Origin: Multifurca ochricompacta
Taxonomy: Eukaryota; Basidiomycota; Agaricomycetes; Russulales; Russulaceae
Reading direction: 5' to 3'
DNA length: 64,000 nt
Assembly (NCBI GenBank): GCA_022496185.1
Contig: WTXG01000049.1
Coordinates: forward strand, 62,001-126,000
This document shows positions 37,430-47,127 of this stretch, one piece after another. The notes under the pieces are model-generated. The model did not search any database and was not told where the DNA came from. It saw nothing but the letters and a program-made list of their open reading frames with translations. Numbering within the stretch: the first letter of the stretch is position 1; every line of letters begins with the position of its first letter. The translations under genes were made by a program, and so were the position numbers.

Positions 37430-38209
37430 GATATGGACGTCTCTTTTTCTGCTACTCTCGTTCGTCGGGTGTTCGTCGGGTGACCTCAACGCATATGTGA
37501 CTTTTGGCGTTCTTTTCATTTCTCTCAGTAGCGTTTCTCGGGACCTAACATCTTCCCTCGGCCTTCGCTGGTTTCGACAACCTTCGAGGTTTGGAATTAG
37601 GTAAGACGTGGATAGCTCCCATATTGGAGGTCTGTGGGAGTCCCTTGTGTTAGCAACTTTTCCCTTCGGTACTACCCGGATCGATCATTGCGGTCCTTTG
37701 ACAATTGAGCCAACAACCTGAAAGGGGCTTGTAGTAGGGCACCTGGGCTAGCTCTTGAGTTGAAGCTCGAAAGGGGCGACAAGGGTTCAGAGGTGAATAG
37801 CGAGCCAGCAAGCACTAGATTAAATGGATGGTGGTTGAGACAGCAAGACGGGCCGGAGCAGGCAGAGGCAGAAGAACTCATGAGTGAGGATCAAAACCCT
37901 AAACCTTTTGATTTGTGAAAGGCAAAAACAATTGAATATAGCGAGTAGATCCCATGTTCGCCTGAAGATGTATTGCCCAAGGCATCCGATATTCACTGAA
38001 ACTTTCGAGCTGCACATATTCATAAACCAAAGGGCTACCTTGCCTTCATCGAACACCTTGGGTAAACGCGTTGTGGTGTAAATGGTTTTGGTTCGATGGG
38101 CAGCACACAGCTCTTCAACTCGTTACCAAGGAGTATCTTAGCCTCTACTTCCACTCGTATATAATATGATAGTATATTCAGTTACAACCAACAACCCTAA
38201 CCCCTCATC
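37430..38209. other. intergenic region with degenerate coding remnant
   Basis: No intact gene. On the minus strand, about 38130-37900 encodes broken stretches (KILLGNELKS, IEPKPFTPQ, DEGKVALWF). These resemble broken stretches downstream of the third metalloprotease (about 43180-42960: VILGDKPKS, IELKPLARQ, KGVPFIF), suggesting that a neighbour was duplicated with the protease and decayed in both places. Confidence 0.35.
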
Positions 38210-39309
38210 TCAGAAGAGGTTGATGCCCCGGAAATAATTGACTGTTTGCGCGAGCCGGTTGTACTGACCTAAAGCGAGTCGCCACAATCAATGCCATTCT
38301 GATCTCATGCAAAGTAAATTTGTCCTTACCTTTGGTGAAACGTGTCTTGCAATAATCATCTGTGTAGTCCATGAAGTTGTCGATGGGGTCCAAGCCGGGT
38401 CGCGCGCAAGAGTCACGGCCTATGGGGCAACCAGAGGCAGCGGATGCCTCCGTGGGGGTGTCGTCAACCATGTCTCCCCCATTGCATCCACCCTCGAAGG
38501 TGTGTAATAGACCCACCCAATGGCCGACCGCATGCACAGCGACCTGGCGTGCCAGTCTCGTCAGTATCGTCAAATGAGCCGAAAAGATTGGCCCTACCTT
38601 GCCTTGGTCAAAATTGGGGAACCCCCTCCAGGGAGAGTGGAGTACGTGAAGGTGACGCCGTCATTAGACGGATTGCTTTGGTAGTCCCAGGGGAAAGTTC
38701 CATGACTCATGAAACCCCCCGACTCTTCCGCGGACCTGCACAGGGCCAGAATTGGCTTTGTATATCACCATGGGACCTGATGCTCACCCGACACTATAAA
38801 TGTTAAGATCTTGGACATCACCCCGGCGAAGTGCTTGCTTCATTTGGACCATAAATAGTGAGTTGGGATTGCCACCGAAAGCGAACCAGTTGCCATTCTG
38901 AGTGCGGTCTATTCCAGCGATTCTAAACGAGAGGCCAATAGGATTAAAGAAAGTGTTAAGGACATTTATCTGGGTAGTGATATCACTGTCACTGATTTCA
39001 TAATAGTGAATCAGCCTCTGTGTGCTCAAATAACACCAAGACGAACGAGATATATCCGCCTGCAATTGTCTGATCCACGCAGATGACATGGAAATATACA
39101 TTTATCGTCGTCGGACCACGTGCAACATTTTCAGCCCGAGGGACGTGAGTCACGTTGTTCTCCGCAAGAACCTTCTTCGCGATGGCGTACGTCTCCTTGT
39201 TAACAAGTGTACCGCAAACAGGAGAGTTATTGAGGCCGTCGGAGACTGCAGTGGGGGACGCGAGGGCAACGGACATGCCCCATAGAATAGCAAAGACGAA
39301 AGCAAGCAT
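38210..39309 (-). CDS. secreted M43-type zinc metalloprotease paralog A, catalytic Glu replaced by Ala
   Basis: Five exons from Met 39309. Signal peptide [17 protein letters not shown], then a propeptide with [10 protein letters not shown] and [13 protein letters not shown]. Exon 2 has [21 protein letters not shown] and DLNIYSVG; exon 3 GTFPWDY and YSTLPGG; exon 4 the zinc site [43 protein letters not shown] and FTKG; exon 5 ends YFRGINLF with a stop at 38210-38212. The fold and spacing match the pappalysin/ulilysin-like MEP1 family. The family's HExxHxxGxxH is HAxxHxxGxxH here (codon GCG at 38529-38531), so the general base is lost while all three zinc His and the Met-turn (NFMDY) remain. 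One extra base is also needed in the five-C run at 38622-38626. It is either a catalytically dead paralog or a decaying gene. Confidence 0.8.
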
Positions 39310-39406
39310 GTTCCGGAGGAGACAGCAGGTGCAGAGGAGCTAAAAAGAGCCCTAAGTAGCAGAACAGAGGGTGCTTTCGGCAAAATTCAATGCCCTACTG
39401 AAGCAG

Positions 39407-39413
39407 CTTTATA
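39407..39413 (-). promoter_or_regulatory. TATA box of metalloprotease A
   Basis: TATAAAG about 100 nt upstream of the start. It is followed by a 5' UTR block (CTGCTACTT...AGCTCCTCTGCACCTGC) shared with paralogs B and C, which supports it as the core promoter. Confidence 0.55.
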
Positions 39414-41353
39414 CCAAAAGTGCAGACCTAGATCCTGGTGCCGAAGAGGCATAGAGATGGAGTCAAATTAGATCAGAACTAGAAGATGAAGAGTTAGTGC
39501 AGCTGGAGCCGAGCAGATGGGTTTGGGGTATTGATATTCACTCGGTGATGTACTCTGAAAGGGCAATGGATCTGGTAGGGAAGACAAGCCAATGACGCCA
39601 ACACTTGCATCTGGCACAAATGATTCCGTCACTTAACTAATAATATCACAATCGGCCCAACTCACATTGTTCCACCAACAGAGTGGTTAACTGTCTGTCT
39701 CCAATAGAAAGTGGGAACGGTAGACATCAAAAAGCGGTTCATACTTGAAGTTGCTATCATCCTATCTCGCTAAATGGTCTCCGCACCCTTGAGTATTCTC
39801 CTGAGCTTGATAGTACAATCCCGCTTGGCGGACCGACAGCAATTTCACATGATCTCATCTGAAGGATAACTTCCTTCATTTCATCTAATAGAGACCTGAT
39901 CGCGGCGCGAAGGCGACTGCGAGTTGGCGAATGAGGATCGGGAGGAACAGAGATCAAAGCGGGGCAAAGCCATGTCATGCGACACAGAGAGAGCACCTTG
40001 AGAGTCGCCTGCTTTCCCGGGAAGAGCAAGTTGCAGGGATGCATCCAAAGAAATGGAAAGACAGCAGAGTTACTGACAACTACCAGAAGATAGTTTAAAG
40101 TTGAATTCGGTACGAGTCAAGGATGTTAGTACAAAAGAGGGGATCAGGCGAGAAACCGCAGTCTACAAGACATCATGATATCAAGTCCTAGAATGACATG
40201 AGGAGGAATTTGGAGTCAATTAAGGCGGGACACTGGCATGTTACAAATATGGGCTTGTCAATTCTCAGCTTGCAGGGAACGTAACCGTACAATTCGTAGG
40301 TGTTTTGGAAAAGCCGGTAGTGAGTGACGGTGCAGGGGCTGATGATTGGCTATGGCCAACCAATATGAACGTGATTAAGTTGACAGAAAGGATGCACCTG
40401 TCACGGGCATTGGCGCACCACACACACACACACATTCTTGAGAACGGAAGCTCGCGTCAATATCCGCGAAACCAATCATGCTAAAATGGTGAAATGGAAG
40501 GGTGCTGTGGCTGCCGACTGAGTGCCGAGAGTACTTAATAAATCTAGTCTGGGTTTTAATAATAATTTTAAAGTCAGACATTCATCACTACCAAGTCCGC
40601 TCACGCCTCTCGCTTCTTGCCACTTCATGTATTAGCATGTAACGCCCATAACTTACTGCACCACTCAGTTGGCTCATGCGTCCCGAGCCGAGCCGATGAC
40701 GGTCTTTTTGTGTAATGTCGGAAACACTCATGTGGAGGTGGAGCTGGCAACCTGTAAGCGATTTGGATCATGAAACCTCAACAGAGTTTGAAAGGACGGG
40801 ATGTGCTGCAGCCTGTCAGCCTGGAAGGGCTGAGGAACCTCGAAGAGTAAGCGGTGAATCAGTCGCGTGCAAAGTTAACTAACTAACAGAACATGTTGAC
40901 CTGCTGGAGTTCCGTACACAGATGTGGCAGCTTGTTTTGGCGTCGCGTGAACAATCCACTCTATCACACTGGCACGTCATTAATATCCCTTTCTACCGGC
41001 GTTACTGAGAATTTGACCGCAATTACCCTTCAGACACCTTGTATACTCACATGGTGACAGTATCCCCGCACCCGGAATCCATGACAATTGGAATCATACA
41101 GTATGTACCATCGCTGCATTACAGGGCAGAAGAGAATTCCGAGTGGCTATCGTTACGCGAACATAATCCGCCAAGTTTCTCGGATCCAACTACAACAGGA
41201 CACATTACTTTTCGCCGCTTGACAGAGTAGTCTACTTTTAGTCCATCCAATTCAATGTAGCTACATTCGCGTGTGGTCTAATCTTTGTCTTCCCAGCATC
41301 ACGATGTCAAGACTATATGAAAGAGTTTCTAGTAGCCTGACCTGTGCCTTTCG

Positions 41354-41360
41354 TATAAAA
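41354..41360 (+). promoter_or_regulatory. TATA box of metalloprotease B
   Basis: TATAAAA about 100 nt upstream of the start. The same position in paralog C (minus strand, about 44471-44477) reads TATCAAA inside an otherwise nearly identical promoter and 5' UTR. Confidence 0.6.
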
Positions 41361-41458
41361 CCCCCTCACGAGCGCGCTTAGCTCTACGGAAAGCATCGTC
41401 TACTCTCTGCTACTTGGGACCCTTTCCAGCTCCTCTGCACCTGCTGTCTCCTTTGTTG

Positions 41459-42569
41459 ATGATGCTCACCTCCTTCTTTGCTGCTCTATTGGGCACCTCC
41501 ATTGCCCTTGCATACCCTGGCCCTGTCTCCAACCCACTGGCACTCCGTTCTGCTGATAGTGGTCGTGTTTGTGGCACAGTTGTTTCTAAGGATACGGTCA
41601 CCGCTATGGAGAGTAGATTTGAAGAAAAATTGGCTCAGATCGCTCGGGTGAAGGGTGATCGAGACACTGTGACTGTGACACTCCAGGTATATTTCCATGT
41701 CATTTGCCGGAATCAGACACTTGAAGGCGGATTTCTCGAGTTCGTTTCATTATTAAGTAGTAGTTGAGCATTGAGACTGATTCACTATTCTATTTCGATA
41801 TCAGTCGTGGCTACATCGATAATCAAATGGACGTCCTCAACTCTGCCTATGCCAACTCTAGCCTCTCATTCAGATTAGAGCGTTTAGATTACACTGAGAT
41901 GGCTGAGTGGTTTGATAATGCCAGCCCTGGTACACAACAGCAAACTAATATGAAGCAAGCCCTCCATCTGGGTAGCGGAGCTGATCTTAATATTTACACT
42001 GTCGGGTGAGAATCAAGTTTCAGGGTGGTATGCGAGACTAATTCTGGCGTTATGCAGATTCACATCGGGGGAGCGGCTCCTAGGTTATGCGACCTTCCCC
42101 GACGCATACAGAAGCGATACGAAAAATGATGGCGTTGTCTTACTCTATTCTTCTCTCCCTGATGCGGGGCCTCCCCCGTTTAATGAAGGCATGGTAGGAG
42201 TGACCTATTATTTCCTTCAAATTTGATACTGACTAGACTCTGTATTGCAGACCGCTGTACACCAGGTCGGCCATTGGTTGGGACTGTACCACACCTTCCA
42301 GGATGGCTGTGATGGCGAGGGTGATTATGTTTATGACACTCCGTCGGAAGCAGAACCTGCATTTGGCTGCCCCGAAGGCCGTGATACTTGCGAGGCCCCA
42401 GGTTTGGACCCTATTCACAACTACATGGACTACACGGATGATTCTTGTATGAATCAGTTCACCCCTGGTAAGGAATGCTCACCTTTTGACGAGAGAAGAG
42501 TCTTAGTGATCCGCTTTAGGTCAAGCTCAACGTGTGCTAGACCAGCTTAATGTGTACCGGACATTCTAA
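41459..42569 (+). CDS. secreted M43-type zinc metalloprotease paralog B, catalytic Glu replaced by Gln
   Basis: Five exons, intact frame. Signal peptide [47 protein letters not shown]; exon 2 [38 protein letters not shown]; exon 3 [29 protein letters not shown]; exon 4 [43 protein letters not shown]; exon 5 [15 protein letters not shown], stop 42567-42569. All zinc His and the Met-turn are present. The active-site Glu of HExxH is Gln (CAG, 42263-42265), a one-base change from GAG and the substitution used in the laboratory to inactivate metallopeptidases. With an otherwise clean reading frame it looks like a maintained pseudoenzyme, or a recent mutation. Met 41462 is an equally good start. 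Confidence 0.85.
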
Positions 42570-43260
42570 GATGTGGATTGAGGCTGTTAGTGTATAGTTG
42601 TACTGGTGAAGCTTTCTCCAGTATTAGTGGTCATCGGCTCAAGCTTTTTTTAAAAAAATACAATTTATATTCTGCATGAGGCTAGCTACTACAAGCAATG
42701 ATGAAACGGGCCGGTAGCGACCTTCACTTTTGGCCACAATAACTGAAGTGAGTAACAAACACCTTTGGTTGGTCTAGCAAGGTATCCTCTTCTACCACAT
42801 CAGCCAATGGCACTGAAATCAGAGGCAATATTTTAGGTCTGGGATTCACAACCTGGAAGGGATAGGGGCTGATCCAGTTGCGCAAAGCATAGCAGAACTG
42901 TGGGAGCCAAGTCCAGTTTTGGTCGTCATCCTCTCTTTGAGCCTATGGGAAGTACAATGAACTCCCTTCTTGGCTCAGGCTTTGTGTGAAGATGCATTTT
43001 CCCAGGCCCACAAACTCATGAAGCTTCCCTACATACTCATGAATTTTGAATATGAAAGGCACACCCTTCTCAGGATTTTGAGGAAATGCTTTGTCGTGCA
43101 AGTGGCTTTAGTTCAATAAGAGAGAAAATGGGCTCTTTGGCTTGTCACCAAGAATAACTTGGCAAGTTGTTTCAGAAAACATATTGCTTCTACAGTCATT
43201 GGTAGATAATATAAAGGGCGGTGGCATGTTCATGTCATCATGATAGATTCCACACATAGA
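42570..43260. other. convergent intergenic region between metalloproteases B and C
   Basis: Contains the 3' UTRs, a short CTTCACTTTTGGCCACA / AACTGAAGTGAG palindromic motif at about 42723-42752 that recurs near 12000 and 49985, and the degenerate coding remnant also seen downstream of paralog A. Confidence 0.4.
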
Positions 43261-44372
43261 TTAGACGCTGATGCCCCGGTACGTAGCAAGCTGAGTTTTG
43301 AAACGGTCGATTTGACCTAAAGCAGATCGCCCCAATCAATAAGACTCTTCTCTCGGTAAAAGGCGAGCAGTCCTTACCAGGGGTGAACTGATTCATGCAG
43401 GAATCATCTGTGTAGTCCATGAAGTTGTGGATGGGGTCAAGGCCTGGTGAAATGCAGGTATCAATTCCTTCGGGGCAGCCAAACGCAGGCGCCGCCTCTG
43501 GAGGAGTGTCTTCGACGTGATCGCCCTCGCCATCACAACCACCCTCGAAGGTGTGATACAGTCCCAACCAATGACCAACCTCGTGTACGGCGGTCTGCCG
43601 TGCCAGTTAGTCTAGTCAACATCATCAAATCTGAAAAGATCACTCCTACTTTGCCTTGCTCATAATCGATCTCCCCCCCATCAGGGATAGTAGAGAAGAG
43701 GAAAACGACGCCGTCATCTTGCGAATCGTATCTGTAGTCGTAGGGGAAGGTTGCATAACCTAGGAGCCGCTCCCCCGATGTGAATCTGCATAGCGCTAGA
43801 ATTTAGTCTCGCAAGCTAAACCTGAGACTTGATGCTTACCCGACAGTATAAATGTTAAGGTCTCCTGCACCACCCCGACGAAGGGCTTGCTTCATTTCAC
43901 TCTGCTGACTTGTTTCAGGACTGGCGTTTTCAAACCAGTCAACGTTCACAATGTGGTTCACTTCGACGAGATCGAACGAGAGATCAGTATCAACATAGGC
44001 AGAGTTGAGGGCATCAACTTGAGACCGGACTTGACTATCACTGGTAAATGAAACAGTGAATCAGTCTGTGCACGCTCAGATACTGAATAACAATGAAACT
44101 AACGAGAGATATCCGCGTTCATACGTCTCATCTGCACTGATGACATGGAAGTATACCGAGATCGTCGTATTGTGTGAAGAACCTTCCACCTGAGTAACGT
44201 AATTCACTTTGTTCTCTGCAAAATGCTTCTCCGCCGCAATGAGCGTCTCTTCTGAAATAGTTGTACCACAAACACGACGATCATAGATGGTGCTAAGAGG
44301 GTTGGAGACAGGGCCAGGGTACGCGAGGCAGATGGAGGTACCAAATATAGTGGCAAAGAGGGAGATTAACAT
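43261..44372 (-). CDS. secreted M43-type zinc metalloprotease paralog C, active site intact
   Basis: Five exons from Met 44372. Signal peptide [45 protein letters not shown]; exon 2 [19 protein letters not shown] and GDLNIYTVG; exon 3 [18 protein letters not shown] and [14 protein letters not shown]; exon 4 [46 protein letters not shown]; exon 5 [17 protein letters not shown], stop 43261-43263. The complete HExxHxxGxxH is present (GAG codon at 43580-43582), with the Met-turn and paired cysteines, so this is the only one of the three paralogs expected to be proteolytic. M43 fungal proteases are extracellular. B and C are convergent and very similar in promoter and coding sequence, implying an inverted local duplication. 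Confidence 0.88.
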
Positions 44373-45314
44373 GATCAGTAAAGGAGACAGAAAGTGCAGA
44401 GGAGCTGGAAAAGGTCCCAAGTAGCAGAGAGCAGATGATGCTTCTGTAGAGTTGAGCGTGCTCGTGAGGGGGGTTTGATACGAAATCCACCGGTCAGGCC
44501 ACCAGGGAGTTTCTGATTTGGTGCTGAGATCGCAATGCTGGAGAGACATGGATCTAATCACATGTAGATGTAGACAGAACTGAAGTAGACACTAGTGTAG
44601 GTAGAGCCAAGCAGATGGACTTCAAGTTGATGGTGGGTTCACATAAAGATAGCCGTTCTAAATTCTCTTCTGCCCTGTTATACGGTAGACTTTACACCGG
44701 AGTTCTTGTGCTTGTACGCGTGCAGGACCATTTCCATCGGCTATCTGAAGGGTACATATGTTCTCAGCGTTCTCAGTGACTCACGCCATGCTCCACGTTG
44801 ATTAAAATTAAATTGCCCATGCACACCGGCAAAGCAGTCCGTCTCCACACGGCGGTGAGTTCACCCTTCAGCGCCATTGGGCGTCCCCAGCTACTCCCAT
44901 TTTTTATTTCCCAGCTGTATTTCAGGAACTTTGAGCCGTCGGTAGATAATTTCTACAGCTAATATCAGCCCATTGATGCCAATGTCTCGTCAGACGCTCC
45001 TATTGACAACCACATCAAACAACAAATGCAGGAAACACAAACACAACACAAAACTTACCACCAATTTTTCTCGTCTCCTGAATTACTTTTGTGCTCTGCT
45101 CGAGATCTCTGGAAATGGACTCTCATCTTAGCTTGATTTCAGTGATGAGCGTTCGAAGATGTATATGCTAAGCATCTCATTAAGTCATCACTTGTGTTAT
45201 CTAAGCAATCACAATTATGTCATCTCTGTACCGTTCAACAAACATACAAAAACAAACGCGTCGCGTGGTTCCCATCAGCCCCCCCTCCTCCAAGCAAAGG
45301 GCCCATGGGAGTAT
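44373..45314. other. intergenic region upstream of metalloprotease C and of the AKR pseudogene
   Basis: Contains the promoter of metalloprotease C, with blocks shared with the promoter of B (for example AATTCTCTTCTGCCCTG near 44660, the complement of sequence near 41128). The rest, to 45314, shows no gene. Confidence 0.4.
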
Positions 45315-46663
45315 AGATTCCAGAACTTGCATTTAGTACGGCCTCTAAATTCAAGTTCGAGGTACACGCTCTGACAAAAATGACATGATCATGTTCATTA
45401 TCAACGACTGTACACAGGACGTGACCTAAATCGTGGACCAAGCACTAGAAGCGGGATTTTCGCACCTCAACACAGCCGCCAGTGCGTTTGGGTCTTTTTT
45501 ATTTTTATTATTTGCGTTTCGCGTCCAGAGCTAAATGATATATTTTCGGGGGGATTTTCTTTTGGAAAAAAAAAACGGTCTATGTGAACGGAGCAGTTCA
45601 TCGGCAAGGCGAAACGTGAGAGCAGGCTCGGGCGAGAGGATGTTTGGGTCACGACTAAGTATGATGGTGGTGTGGTGTCGGGGGAAGTACATTCTAGTTT
45701 GCAAAAGGTACGACACACACACACCTTTGAGCTGACCAAACCCAATTTAACCCACCGCCTCCATTTTCTAGTTGGGATTAAAACATCTTGATTTGTATCT
45801 TGTTCATGGAATATGGAGTGTTGAAAATGATGATGTTGAGGGACTTTGGGATGAGATGAACAAAGTGAAGGATGCTGGGCTTGCCAAGTATGTCTTTCTT
45901 TTTCTTTTCTAGGAGATCTAGCCCTCCTCATCTCTGGTAGGAGTATTGGGGTTAGCAATTTTTGCCTGGATCTATTACAGTGCATCGTCAAGACGGGAAA
46001 GAGGGTCCCTGCTGTGAACCATGTGCGGGAGAGAGAGAGGGGGGGGGTGTTTAAAGTCCCAAGGCTGAATGTTCCCTTATGACCCGATCCGGCTTCATCC
46101 GTACAATTACGCTTCGTGGAAGGACGTGCTGGAGTTTTCAGCGAAGCATGGTATTGTGACCGAAGCTTACGGCAGCCTCGTGTAAGTTCTGACTCCCCAC
46201 CCTCCCCCTCTTCCATCCTAGTTACGCCAAGTAACGACAAACGGGGCTTTTTTTTATATGGAAGTCCTATTACAACATTTCCTGGTGGACCCGTCGACCT
46301 CGTACTCGCTAGGATCGCAGCTAGGATCGGAGGTACACCGGGTCAGGTGATCCTGAAGTGGGCACTTGTTGATTAGACGAGTACCTATCCGTCCCTCAAC
46401 TAGCGGAACTTACACCTGAAGAAATAGTTGCTGTCGATGAAGCTGGCGCTAAGGGTTCCCCATTGTCTGCTAGTCGAGACTGGAAGCTAGGCTCGGACGT
46501 GCCGGTAGGAGTGCGTCGAGGTGTAGGGGTAGGTGTAGGTGTGACGGGAAGCAGGTTTAGGATCGTGCTCGTCGTGTTTTTGTTTGTATTTGCTGTCATG
46601 GACGGAAGTTTGGGCGGCTTTGCTTGCCGTCGCATGGCTGTGCCTTCATCAGAAGGGGGATGA
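45315..46663 (+). pseudogene. aldo-keto reductase pseudogene
   Basis: Inverted paralog of the AKR at 17650-19188 with several inactivating changes. The start exon is absent. Exon 2 reads IPELAFSTASKFKFE. The next exon has a TAA stop at 45427-45429 and the catalytic Asp of HLDTAA is Asn (HLNTAA, codon 45469-45471). The following exon gains one base (VYVNG..), breaking the frame before the catalytic Tyr region. The central exons for the LKHLDLYLVHG and IGVSNF regions are still recognisable. The exon coding for AHAKGIVVVTTTGKRT is deleted near 46365. The membrane tail (RIVLVVFLFVFAVM) survives at about 46560-46605. Confidence 0.88.
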
Positions 46664-47127
46664 GCAGAACGCCTTACCGGGCCTTAGTAGTATTAGACTT
46701 GTTGTGTTGTTAGATCAGCCACTTGTAGTTGAATAGATACTCAGTCAAACTCTAGATATTTTGAGAATGTGCTTGTGAGCAAGGCTAGCCGAATAATTGA
46801 TATAGGACAAGTTCTACACGAGTTTTCTACACAGGTTAGTAGCGCTAACTGCAATGAATTCATCTCGAGATCCTCGTACCTTGATCATCTAGCATTAGGG
46901 CTGAGGAAACATCAGTCATGGCCCGTTCTGGTGCCTCATCTGCAACGTTCAGTTTCACTAGTCTAAAACACCACTTGAAACGTATCTTAGATACAGTATC
47001 TATGTTGCCTCCTCTATATCCCAGCGTTTATCTTCGTCTTATGGCGGCTATCTATACATAAACCATCGATAACCATTCGTCGCCTTTCCCAGGGATCCTC
47101 TTGTCGCTCATAACCCAGTATAACGTC
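46664..47127. other. decayed copy of the AKR-NLR spacer
   Basis: No gene. Patches align with the reverse complement of 16976-17640, including the CAAGTTCTACAC block near 46810 and the CT-rich sequence just before the NLR start. Confidence 0.5.

Larger units (their letters stand above)
39310..41458. other. 2.1-kb intergenic region between metalloproteases A and B
   Basis: Divergent promoters at both ends. In the middle a 95-codon minus-strand ORF (39757-40044; FPGKQATLKVLSLCRMTW) may be a gene fragment but matches no family I recognise. A short (CA)n lies at about 40418-40433. No other signal. Confidence 0.35.

Noticed and set aside
39757..40044. 95-codon ORF between metalloproteases A and B
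   Set aside because: Might be a gene fragment, but no domain or splice context supports it.
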